Of a stretch of DNA of 64,000 bases, positions 58,350 through 64,000 are shown one piece after another (within the stretch, counting starts at the first letter, position 1; each line of letters begins with the position of its first letter). Below the pieces are notes generated by a model. It did no database searches, was not told where the DNA came from, and saw only the letters and a program-made list of their open reading frames with translations. The position numbers were made by a program, and so were the translations under genes. The stretch comes from Streptomyces aurantiogriseus (GTDB taxonomy: Bacteria > Actinomycetota > Actinomycetes > Streptomycetales > Streptomycetaceae), in assembly GCF_014649375.1 (NCBI RefSeq), contig NZ_BMSX01000001.1:372001-436000 (forward strand), written 5' to 3'.

Positions 58350-59027
58350 CTAACGGCGTAGAGCCTTCGGTTTGCCTGCCTCCACGGGCTGTGTGGAGTC
58401 CAGGTGCGCCCAGACGATCAGCCGGTGACTGTGCCCCCACTCGGGATCGCACGTGGTCAGCGTCAGATAGCGTCCGGGACGCGTATACCCCGACTTACGT
58501 GGCACAGGGCCGATCACCTCGACGTCCGTCGGCATGGTTTTGTACGGGCCTTGGTCGATCCGGTACGTGAACCAGGTCGTCCCGTCCGTCAGCACCACCG
58601 CGTCGCCGCGGCGCAGCTTCGGGAAGTCCTTGAAGGGGTCGCCGTAGGTGCGGCGATGCCCGGCGACGGAGAAGTTCCCGGTCTGCCCGAGCCGTGCGGT
58701 GCCCGCGTAGTGGCCCAGGCCCTTCTTCAGGGTGCTGGTGGCCGTCCCTTCGAGCACCGGCTTGTTCCACGTGAAACCGAGCCGCGGGATGTACATGATC
58801 GCGAAGGGCTTGCCCTTCTGGTACGGCGCCGGCTGCGGCGGGCTCGCGACCGCGGCCGGGGTCTTCGGCGGCTCCTGCGCCCACTGCTGCTCGAGGCGGT
58901 CGATCTGGTCGTCCATCACGTGGTCGGCCTTCACGCCCGTCCAGAACAGCACGTAGACGACGAAGAGCACGATCACGGTGCCGACGGTGATGCACAGCTC
59001 GCTGACGGTCCGGACGATCACGCGCAC
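58350..59027 (-). CDS. Class E sortase (third copy)
   Basis: A 225-aa sortase: helix ELCITVGTVIVLFVVYVLFW, catalytic His in FSVAGHRRTYGDPF, Cys in LTLTTCDPEWGHSHRLIVW. Asp follows the Cys instead of Thr, which sets it apart from the other two. It contains an imperfect parS-like sequence in its coding region. GTG 59027 follows GGGGAGCCGCCG. Confidence 0.92.
   Translation of the reverse strand: MRVIVRTVSELCITVGTVIVLFVVYVLFWTGVKADHVMDDQIDRLEQQWAQEPPKTPAAVASPPQPAPYQKGKPFAIMYIPRLGFTWNKPVLEGTATSTLKKGLGHYAGTARLGQTGNFSVAGHRRTYGDPFKDFPKLRRGDAVVLTDGTTWFTYRIDQGPYKTMPTDVEVIGPVPRKSGYTRPGRYLTLTTCDPEWGHSHRLIVWAHLDSTQPVEAGKPKALRR
58763..58778. promoter_or_regulatory. Imperfect parS-like site inside sortase gene
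   Basis: TGTTCCACGTGAAACC, two mismatches to TGTTTCACGTGAAACA. It encodes part of the sortase sequence and may only be coincidental. Confidence 0.3.
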
Positions 59028-59058
59028 CGGCGGCTCCCCGTAAGGCGGCTACTTCCGG

Positions 59059-59847
59059 CTACTCCACTGGCTTCGCGTAGTGCAGATCCACTGTGCCCGA
59101 GTAGCCGGGCAGAGTCACCGTCCCGTCCTCGGTGACTTTCCAGCCGAGTCCGTAGACGTTGACGTACACCATGTAGTTCTGGATCGCCGGGGAGTCCGCG
59201 AGCGCCTGCTGCAGCTTCTCCGGGTCCCCGACCGCCTGGATCTTGTACGGCGGGGAGTAGACGCGGCCCTGGAGGATCAGGGTGTTGCCCACGCAGCGCA
59301 CGGCGCTGGTGGAGATCAGCCGCTGGTCCATGACCTTGATGCCCTGGGCGCCGCCCTGCCAGAGGGCGTTCACCACGGCCTGGAGGTCCTGCTGGTGGAT
59401 GACCAGGTAGTCGGGCTGCGGCTCGGGATAGCCGGGGAGCTTGGCGGTGGCGTTCGGCGGGGCGTCGTTGAGCGTGACCGTGATGGCCTTGCCCTTGACG
59501 GCCTGGGTGCCCGCCTTCTTCTCCAACTGGGCGAGCTTCTCGTCCTCCGCCCGCGTGCTGCCGTCGTCGGCCTCGGCCAGCGACTCGACGTCGTCGCGCA
59601 GGGTCGCGTTGGACTCGTCCAGTTCGCCGTTCTTGCGGCTGCGTTCCTGGATCAGGTCGGAAAGCTTGAGCAAGGACGTGTCCGTACGGATATTGGTGCC
59701 TTTGGCCGTATTGAAACTGGTGAAGAAAATGAGCCCCGCGAGGGCGAAGACACCCACGGTGAGCACCCGCACCGGCCGGAAACGGGGCCGGCGGACGGGA
59801 ACGGAACCCGTTGAACCCGTCCCGGGGGAGTCGGCAGAATTGCTCAA
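59059..59847 (-). CDS. DUF881-family membrane protein
   Basis: A 262-aa protein with one N-terminal helix (VLTVGVFALAGLIFFTSFNTA), a coiled-coil (SLLKLSDLIQERSRKNGELDESNATLRDDVESL) and the DUF881 domain (PDYLVIHQQDLQAVVNALWQGGAQGIKVMDQRLI, CVGNTLILQGRVYSPPYKI). Often found beside crgA and sortases in actinobacteria and possibly part of the division apparatus. Start TTG 59847 with AAGGG upstream. Confidence 0.88.
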   Translation of the reverse strand: MSNSADSPGTGSTGSVPVRRPRFRPVRVLTVGVFALAGLIFFTSFNTAKGTNIRTDTSLLKLSDLIQERSRKNGELDESNATLRDDVESLAEADDGSTRAEDEKLAQLEKKAGTQAVKGKAITVTLNDAPPNATAKLPGYPEPQPDYLVIHQQDLQAVVNALWQGGAQGIKVMDQRLISTSAVRCVGNTLILQGRVYSPPYKIQAVGDPEKLQQALADSPAIQNYMVYVNVYGLGWKVTEDGTVTLPGYSGTVDLHYAKPVE

Positions 59848-59988
59848 CGTACCCTTATCTCCTTCGGCGCCGTAGAAGCACTACGCTAACGGACGCCCGG
59901 GGGAGCGCTCAGTGTCCCCTTGTACGCTGCCCCGAGCCCGACCCAGTACCCTGCGCGGCCACGCAGCGCATCGACAGGAGAGACCCTC

Positions 59989-60243
59989 GTGCCGAAGTCA
60001 CGTATCCGCAAGAAGGCCGACTACACGCCTCCGCCGGCGAAGCAGGCGACCGCGATCAAGCTGAACAGCCGTGCCTGGGTCGCGCCGGTGATGCTGGCCA
60101 TGTTCCTCATCGGGCTCGCCTGGATCGTCGTGTTCTATGTGACCGACGGATCGCTGCCCATCGACCAGCTCGGCAACTGGAACATCGTCGTCGGCTTCGG
60201 TTTCATCGCCGCCGGATTCGGCGTCTCCACCCAGTGGAAGTAG
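59989..60243 (+). CDS. crgA: CrgA, septation inhibitor
   Basis: An 84-aa protein with two helices ([22 protein letters not shown] and [21 protein letters not shown]) and a basic start ([15 protein letters not shown]). CrgA coordinates aerial growth and cell division in Streptomyces by limiting FtsZ-ring formation. GTG 59989 follows CAGGAGAG; divergent from the DUF881 gene. Confidence 0.95.
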   Translation: MPKSRIRKKADYTPPPAKQATAIKLNSRAWVAPVMLAMFLIGLAWIVVFYVTDGSLPIDQLGNWNIVVGFGFIAAGFGVSTQWK

Positions 60244-60279
60244 CCCCCGTACCACCTCTGCCCAGGGGTATCCGCTGAG

Positions 60280-60491
60280 TTATCCACAGCTCTGGCAGAT
60301 TTCCACACCCCGCCTGGGGAAAAGAAAGACGATCTGTGGATAACCCGTCGAGGGTTGACACCGATACGACTGCCACACCGGTTGCCGCAAACCTGTTCGC
60401 CCCCTGCCTGACCTGCACAAACAGCGGGTCGGTGACAGGGGGCACAGTTGTTCCCGCACGCTGTGCACAAGATCCGGCACACTGTGGAAAC
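60280..60491. promoter_or_regulatory. Cluster of DnaA-box-like sequences between crgA and rhomboid gene
   Basis: TTATCCACA (60280), TGTGGATAA (60335) and weaker TGTGCACAA (60462) and TGTGGAAAC (60483) occur in 200 bp. DnaA-box clusters outside oriC are known to modulate replication start in S. coelicolor. Confidence 0.55.
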
Positions 60492-60498
60492 AGAGCGC

Positions 60499-61395
60499 TC
60501 AGGCGAGCTGGCCGGTCCTCAGAAGGGTCATCACCACTGCCGCGGCGAGCATCAGCGCACAGGTGCCGAACTGCAGCAGGGCGCGCCGCTCGCGCGGGGC
60601 GTGGACCATGCCGTAGCCGATGACGACGCCGGCGACGAGGCCGCCGACGTGAGCCTGCCAGGAGATGTTGAAGCCCGGGCTGAAGGTGAAGATCAGGTTG
60701 ATCACCAGCAGCGCGATGATCGGCCGCATGTCGTAGCGCATCCGGCGCATCAGGACGGCGGTGGCGCCGAAGAGGCCGAAGATGGCGCCGGAGGCGCCGA
60801 GCGACGGCTGGTTCGGGGCGGCGATGAGGTAGGTCAGCGCGCTGCCCGCGAGGCCGGAGACGAAGTAGAGCGCGAGGTAGCGGGCGCGACCGAGGGCCTC
60901 TTCGAGGGGGCCGCCGAGCCACCACAGGCTGAGCATGTTGAAGACGATGTGGATATAGCTGCCGTGCAGGAACATCGAGGTCAGCAGGCGGTACCACTGG
61001 CCCTCCGCGACGCCCTCGACCTCTCCGAGGACGGGGACGTAGGCGCGTCCGATCAGGTCGAAGCTGTCGGTGAAGCGGTCGCCGACGGAGAGCTGGACCA
61101 GGAACACGGCCAGACAGAGACCGACCAGGATCTTGGTGACGAGACGGGGGTCGGCCGTCATGGTGCCCCCCGCGAGCGTGCGCGGCCGGGACGCCGCGGG
61201 CGCGTGACCCGTGCCCGAACCGTTGCGGACGCACTCGGGGCACTGGAAACCGACCGACGCGCTGACCATGCACTGAGGGCAGATCGGCCGCTCGCAGCGG
61301 GTGCAGCGCACACCGGTCTCACGGTCGCCGTGGCGGTAGCAGGCAGGCAGGCCGCTGTGGGCGTCGTCCTGCCGGCTGCCTGGCGCCTGATCCAT
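60499..61395 (-). CDS. Rhomboid-family intramembrane protease with N-terminal zinc finger
   Basis: A 298-aa protein: N-terminal B-box-like Cys/His finger (CYRHGDRETGVRCTRCERPICPQCMVSASVGFQCPEC), then seven helices with HGSYIHIVFNMLSLWWLGG, catalytic Ser in GASGAIFGLFGA and His in SWQAHVGGLVAG. Cleaves membrane proteins within the bilayer; substrates unknown. ATG 61395 follows GGGGGACC. Convergent with crgA. Confidence 0.92.
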   Translation of the reverse strand: MDQAPGSRQDDAHSGLPACYRHGDRETGVRCTRCERPICPQCMVSASVGFQCPECVRNGSGTGHAPAASRPRTLAGGTMTADPRLVTKILVGLCLAVFLVQLSVGDRFTDSFDLIGRAYVPVLGEVEGVAEGQWYRLLTSMFLHGSYIHIVFNMLSLWWLGGPLEEALGRARYLALYFVSGLAGSALTYLIAAPNQPSLGASGAIFGLFGATAVLMRRMRYDMRPIIALLVINLIFTFSPGFNISWQAHVGGLVAGVVIGYGMVHAPRERRALLQFGTCALMLAAAVVMTLLRTGQLA

Positions 61396-61511
61396 GAGGT
61401 CCCCCAAGGTCGTCGTACTGCAAGGCTTTGCCCCGCTCATCCATACGGACGGGCGGGGCAATTGGTTCCCGGAGGGAACCGTCCGTCGAGCTGCCGACTC
61501 TGCCCGGACTG

Positions 61512-62039
61512 CTAGCGCTTCTCGACGACGACCGACTCGATGACGACGTCGTTGAGCGGACGGTCCGTGCGCGGGTTGGTCTGGGTGCTCGCGATGGTGT
61601 CGATGACCTTCTGGCTGGCCGCGTCCGTGACCTCACCGAAGATCGTGTGCTTGCGGTTCAGCCAGGCCGTCGGGGCGACGGTGATGAAGAACTGCGAGCC
61701 GTTGGTACCCGGACCCGCGTTGGCCATCGCCAGCAGGTAGGGCTTGTCGAAGCGCAGGTCCGGGTGGAACTCGTCCTCGAACTGGTAGCCGGGACCGCCG
61801 GTGCCGTTGCCCAGCGGGTCACCGCCCTGAATCATGAAACCGCTGATCACCCGGTGGAAGACCGTGCCGTCGTAGAGCTTGGCCGCGGACCGCTCGCCGG
61901 TGGCGGGGTGGGTCCACTCGCGCCCGCCGGTGGCGAGGTCGACGAAGTTCTTGACCGTCTTCGGGGCGTGGTCCGGGAAGAGCCGGACCTCGATGTCGCC
62001 GTGGTTGGTCTTCAGGGTGGCGTAAAGCTGCTCGGCCAC
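61512..62039 (-). CDS. Cyclophilin-type peptidyl-prolyl isomerase
   Basis: A 175-aa cytosolic cyclophilin: FPDHAPKTVKNFVDLA, YDGTVFHRVISGFMIQGGDPLGNGTGGPGYQFEDEF, LLAMANAGPGTNGSQFFIT and HTIFGEVTD, with the catalytic Arg in FHRV. GTG 62039 follows GGAAGG; the frame upstream is not conserved. Confidence 0.94.
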   Translation of the reverse strand: MAEQLYATLKTNHGDIEVRLFPDHAPKTVKNFVDLATGGREWTHPATGERSAAKLYDGTVFHRVISGFMIQGGDPLGNGTGGPGYQFEDEFHPDLRFDKPYLLAMANAGPGTNGSQFFITVAPTAWLNRKHTIFGEVTDAASQKVIDTIASTQTNPRTDRPLNDVVIESVVVEKR

Positions 62040-62374
62040 GATCTGCCTTCCGTTGTCTTCCTGTGACCCCCCGATCCTCGCACGCCCGGGCCCAAACGTC
62101 GCCCGGCGACCGCTTCGGATGCCGTAACCGCCCACTTCGCGTACGGAAAAGCGCCCGACTCGTCCCTGACGGGAGCGAGCGGAGCCGATCCGTGGCATTG
62201 TCGACGACAAGCTCACGTTGCCCCATATTCACCCCCTCTTGTATCCGATCACTACAACTCGGGACGTTCGGCACCCGTATGCCCGTCCGAGCATGCCCAG
62301 GCAGCCGTCGGCAGGCATGATCCGTAAAAGGGTGGAAAGTCGAAATACCGTACGCCACCGAGGAGGAGGAACCC
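62040..62374. other. Divergent intergenic region of cyclophilin and DUF5324 genes
   Basis: 335 bp without a gene. TTGTCG-A-CGACAA (62199-62211) is a perfect palindrome and may be a regulator site. A strong GAGGAGGAGG precedes 62375. No clear promoter pair was found. Confidence 0.4.
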
Positions 62375-63079
62375 GTGACCCGCATCGACAGCGTGCGCGC
62401 CGCCACCGGCTCGGCGAAGGACAGCGTGCTGCACGCCGCGGAAGTGGTGGCGCCCTACGCCGACACGGCCAAGGAGAAGGCCGCGCTCTACGCGCATGAG
62501 GCCCGCGTACGGCTCGCGCCCAAGGTGTCGCAGGCGGCCGGACAGGCCCGCGCCCAGTACGACGCCCATGTCATCCCCCGCCTGGAGCAGGCGCGGACAC
62601 ACGTCCCGCCGAAGGTCGACCATGCCGCGCACGAGGCGGCCGCCCGTACGCGGCAGGCCGCACGGCAGGCCGCCGACTACTCCCGGCCCAGGATCGAACA
62701 GGCGAAGGCCGCGGCCGGACCCGTGAAGGACGAGGCCGCCGCCCGCGGTGTCGCCGCGCTGGCCGCCCTGCGCGGGCAGGTGACGCCGAAGGAGATCCAG
62801 AAGCTGGCGCGCAAGCACCGGCGCCGTGCCAAGGCGGGCAAGCTCGCCAAGGCCCTCGCCGTGCTGGGCGCCGTCGCCGGGGGTGCGTTCGCGGCCTGGA
62901 AGTGGTGGGACAAGCAGGCCAACCCGGACTGGCTGGTCGAGCCGCCCGCCGCCACGGAGGTCCCCGCCGGGGGCGGTCTGACCTCGGTGGACGGCACCGA
63001 CCAGACGACCTCCCTCGACCCCGAGGTACAGGCGAAGGAGGCCGAGGAGGAGGCCGCGAACCGCGAGGACCGCAGCTGA
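62375..63079 (+). CDS. DUF5324-family protein
   Basis: A 234-aa Ala/Lys-rich protein of unknown function. Long amphipathic helices (AAEVVAPYADTAKEKAALYAHEARVRLAPKVSQAAG) suggest apolipoprotein-like membrane contact; a hydrophobic helix near residue 160 (ALAVLGAVAGGAFAAWKWW) could insert. An acidic tail ends EEAANREDRS. GTG 62375 with an excellent ribosome site. Typical of streptomycetes downstream of the cyclophilin gene. Confidence 0.8.
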   Translation: MTRIDSVRAATGSAKDSVLHAAEVVAPYADTAKEKAALYAHEARVRLAPKVSQAAGQARAQYDAHVIPRLEQARTHVPPKVDHAAHEAAARTRQAARQAADYSRPRIEQAKAAAGPVKDEAAARGVAALAALRGQVTPKEIQKLARKHRRRAKAGKLAKALAVLGAVAGGAFAAWKWWDKQANPDWLVEPPAATEVPAGGGLTSVDGTDQTTSLDPEVQAKEAEEEAANREDRS

Positions 63080-63099
63080 GGCCCCCGTCTCACGGCTCA

Positions 63100-63115
63100 C
63101 GTTTCACGTGAAACA
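63100..63115. promoter_or_regulatory. parS site
   Basis: CGTTTCACGTGAAACA with the intact 14-bp core, 20 bp after the DUF5324 stop and merging into a terminator stem. Confidence 0.9.
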
Positions 63116-63155
63116 ACCCCTCCGGCTTCGTCCAAACGAGGCCGGAGGGGTTGTT
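63112..63155. terminator. Terminator hairpin of the DUF5324 gene
   Basis: AACAACCCCTCCGGC / GCCGGAGGGGTTGTT, 15-bp stem with 14-nt loop; its first bases are the end of the parS site. Confidence 0.88.
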
Positions 63156-63185
63156 CTTCGGCGTCCTTGCCCGCCCTGAGCACCG

Positions 63186-63228
63186 AAAAGCCCCTCCGAC
63201 CGGCGTCGCGCCGGTCGGAGGGGCTTTT
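63186..63228 (-). terminator. Terminator of tRNA-Ala
   Basis: AAAAGCCCCTCCGACCGGC with its perfect complement (19 bp, 5-nt loop) and a T run on the reverse strand, just downstream of the tRNA. Confidence 0.92.
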
Positions 63229-63236
63229 CGTGGAAG

Positions 63237-63309
63237 TGGAGCCTAGGGGAGTCGAACCCCTGACATCTGCCATGCAAAGACAGCGCTCTACCAACTGAGC
63301 TAAGGCCCC
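63237..63309 (-). tRNA. tRNA-Ala(TGC)
   Basis: A 73-nt class I tRNA: acceptor GGGGCCT/AGGCTCC, D arm GCTCAGTTGGTAGAGC, anticodon loop TTTGCAT with TGC, T arm CAGGGGTTCGACTCCCCTA. CCA not encoded. Confidence 0.97.
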
Positions 63310-63493
63310 TCAAAGCAAGCGTCCGGCCGGAACAACCTCGTACCGGCGGGCGCCGCAGACCAGAGTACCGGGTCACCCCCCGTATCTCGCAAAAAGATTG
63401 GGGGTCCCCGCGGATGACCACTCTCCGTAAGATGCTCGGCGTGGTTCGCTACAGCGAACCGCGGTTTTCTGGGGAAGCGATGGGGAGACGCAC

Positions 63494-64000
63494 ATGGATG
63501 CCGCACAGCAGGAAGCCACCGCGAGAGCGCGGGAACTGCAGCGGAACTGGTACGGGGAGCCGCTGGGGGCGCTCTTCCGTAAGCTCATCGACGATCTTGG
63601 TCTCAACCAGGCTCGTCTCGCGGGGGTACTGGGGCTGTCGGCGCCGATGCTGTCGCAGCTGATGAGCGGCCAACGGGCGAAGATCGGCAACCCGGCCGTG
63701 GTGCAGCGCGTGCAGCTGCTCCAGGAGTTGGCGGCCCAGGTCGCGGACGGCAGCGTCAGCGCCGCCGAGGCGACCGAGCGCATGGACGAGATCAAGAGGT
63801 CGCAGGGGGGATCGGTGCTCAGCAACACCACGCAGACGACGAGCGGTTCGGGGGCGCCCACGGTCAAGCGCGTGGTCCGCGAGATCCAGTCGCTGCTGCG
63901 CTCGGTGGCCGCCGCCGGCGACATCATCGACGCCGCCGACACCCTCGCCCCGACCCACCCGGAACTGGCAGAGTTCCTCCGGGTGTACGGCGCCGGCCGC
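63494..64000 (+). CDS. Helix-turn-helix DNA-binding regulator (cut by window edge)
   Basis: 169 codons from ATG 63494 to the end without a stop. MDAAQQEATARARELQRNWY leads into an XRE-type HTH (FRKLIDDLGLNQARLAGVLGLSAPMLSQLMSGQRAKIGNPAVVQRVQLL). The C-terminal part (VKRVVREIQSLLRSVAAAGDIIDAADTLAPTHPELAEFL) has no function I know. GGGGAG precedes the start. In Streptomyces this gene usually stands before another Ser/Thr kinase gene; that is outside the window. Confidence 0.85.
   Translation, partial: MDAAQQEATARARELQRNWYGEPLGALFRKLIDDLGLNQARLAGVLGLSAPMLSQLMSGQRAKIGNPAVVQRVQLLQELAAQVADGSVSAAEATERMDEIKRSQGGSVLSNTTQTTSGSGAPTVKRVVREIQSLLRSVAAAGDIIDAADTLAPTHPELAEFLRVYGAGR

Noticed and set aside
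58763..58778. A firm parS site in the third sortase gene
   Set aside because: Two mismatches break the palindrome, and the bases are constrained by coding; kept only as a low-confidence feature.

Overview
The window is high-GC actinobacterial DNA with many GTG starts, ATGA/GTGA stop-start overlaps, perfect-stem terminators, TGTTTCACGTGAAACA parS sites and TTGTCCACA DnaA boxes. Together with two branched-chain alpha-keto acid dehydrogenase clusters, class E sortases, an SsgA-like protein and the fhaAB-pstP-ftsW-pbpA-pknB signalling/cell-wall operon, this points firmly to a Streptomyces chromosome, in the oriC-proximal arm. No insertion sequence, prophage or CRISPR array was seen.

Layout. 1-6.1 kb: truncated ECF sigma factor gene, SsgA-like protein, carbon-nitrogen hydrolase, mycothiol-dependent isomerase-like protein, K15-type DD-transpeptidase, and a GntR regulator coupled to an MFS transporter. 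6.1-9.2 kb: an unusual locus in which a promoter fires into two tandem 71-nt cloverleaf (tRNA-like) elements, followed 4 nt later by a 772-aa protein I do not recognise. A 36-38 bp repeat array covers its stop codon and inverted copies of a dispersed hairpin bracket the whole locus. 9.2-13 kb: bkdA1B1C1. 13.5-18.9 kb: phosphotransferase, two divergent Ser/Thr kinases and a proteasome-activator (Bpa) homologue. 19-27 kb: repeat-rich surface protein, quinone reductase, ABC exporter, a divergent pair of RCK-domain potassium-channel proteins, three parS sites, moeA and a mobA-type gene. 27-31.4 kb: bkdA2B2C2 and a divergent Lrp/AsnC regulator. 31.5-43.5 kb: phenylacetate catabolism (paaR-paaH, paaN, paaABCDE) interrupted by a TrmH/HTTM/DUF5819 operon and followed by an acyl-CoA dehydrogenase. 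43.5-47 kb: rhodanese, J-domain protein, DUF2252 protein and tRNA-Leu(CAG). 47.4-55.7 kb: fhaA-fhaB-pstP-ftsW/rodA-pbpA-pknB. 55.7-64 kb: three class E sortases with pabA and a tiny membrane protein, DUF881 protein, crgA, rhomboid protease, cyclophilin, DUF5324 protein, parS, tRNA-Ala(TGC) and a truncated DNA-binding regulator.

How parts work together. The paa genes form a regulon. A TetR gene (paaR-like) overlaps paaH, and the palindrome ACCGNNCGNNCGGT lies at the paaN/paaH divergent promoter and just downstream of the paaA promoter; a one-mismatch copy lies between bkdA2 and lrp, suggesting cross-talk between phenylacetate and branched-chain catabolism. The pknB operon couples muropeptide-sensing kinase and phosphatase activity to the FtsW/PbpA peptidoglycan synthase pair. 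DnaA-box pairs and parS sites sit among metabolic genes, as expected near a Streptomyces origin.

The best candidate for something undescribed is the tandem tRNA-mimic leader and its 772-aa protein at 6.25-8.95 kb.
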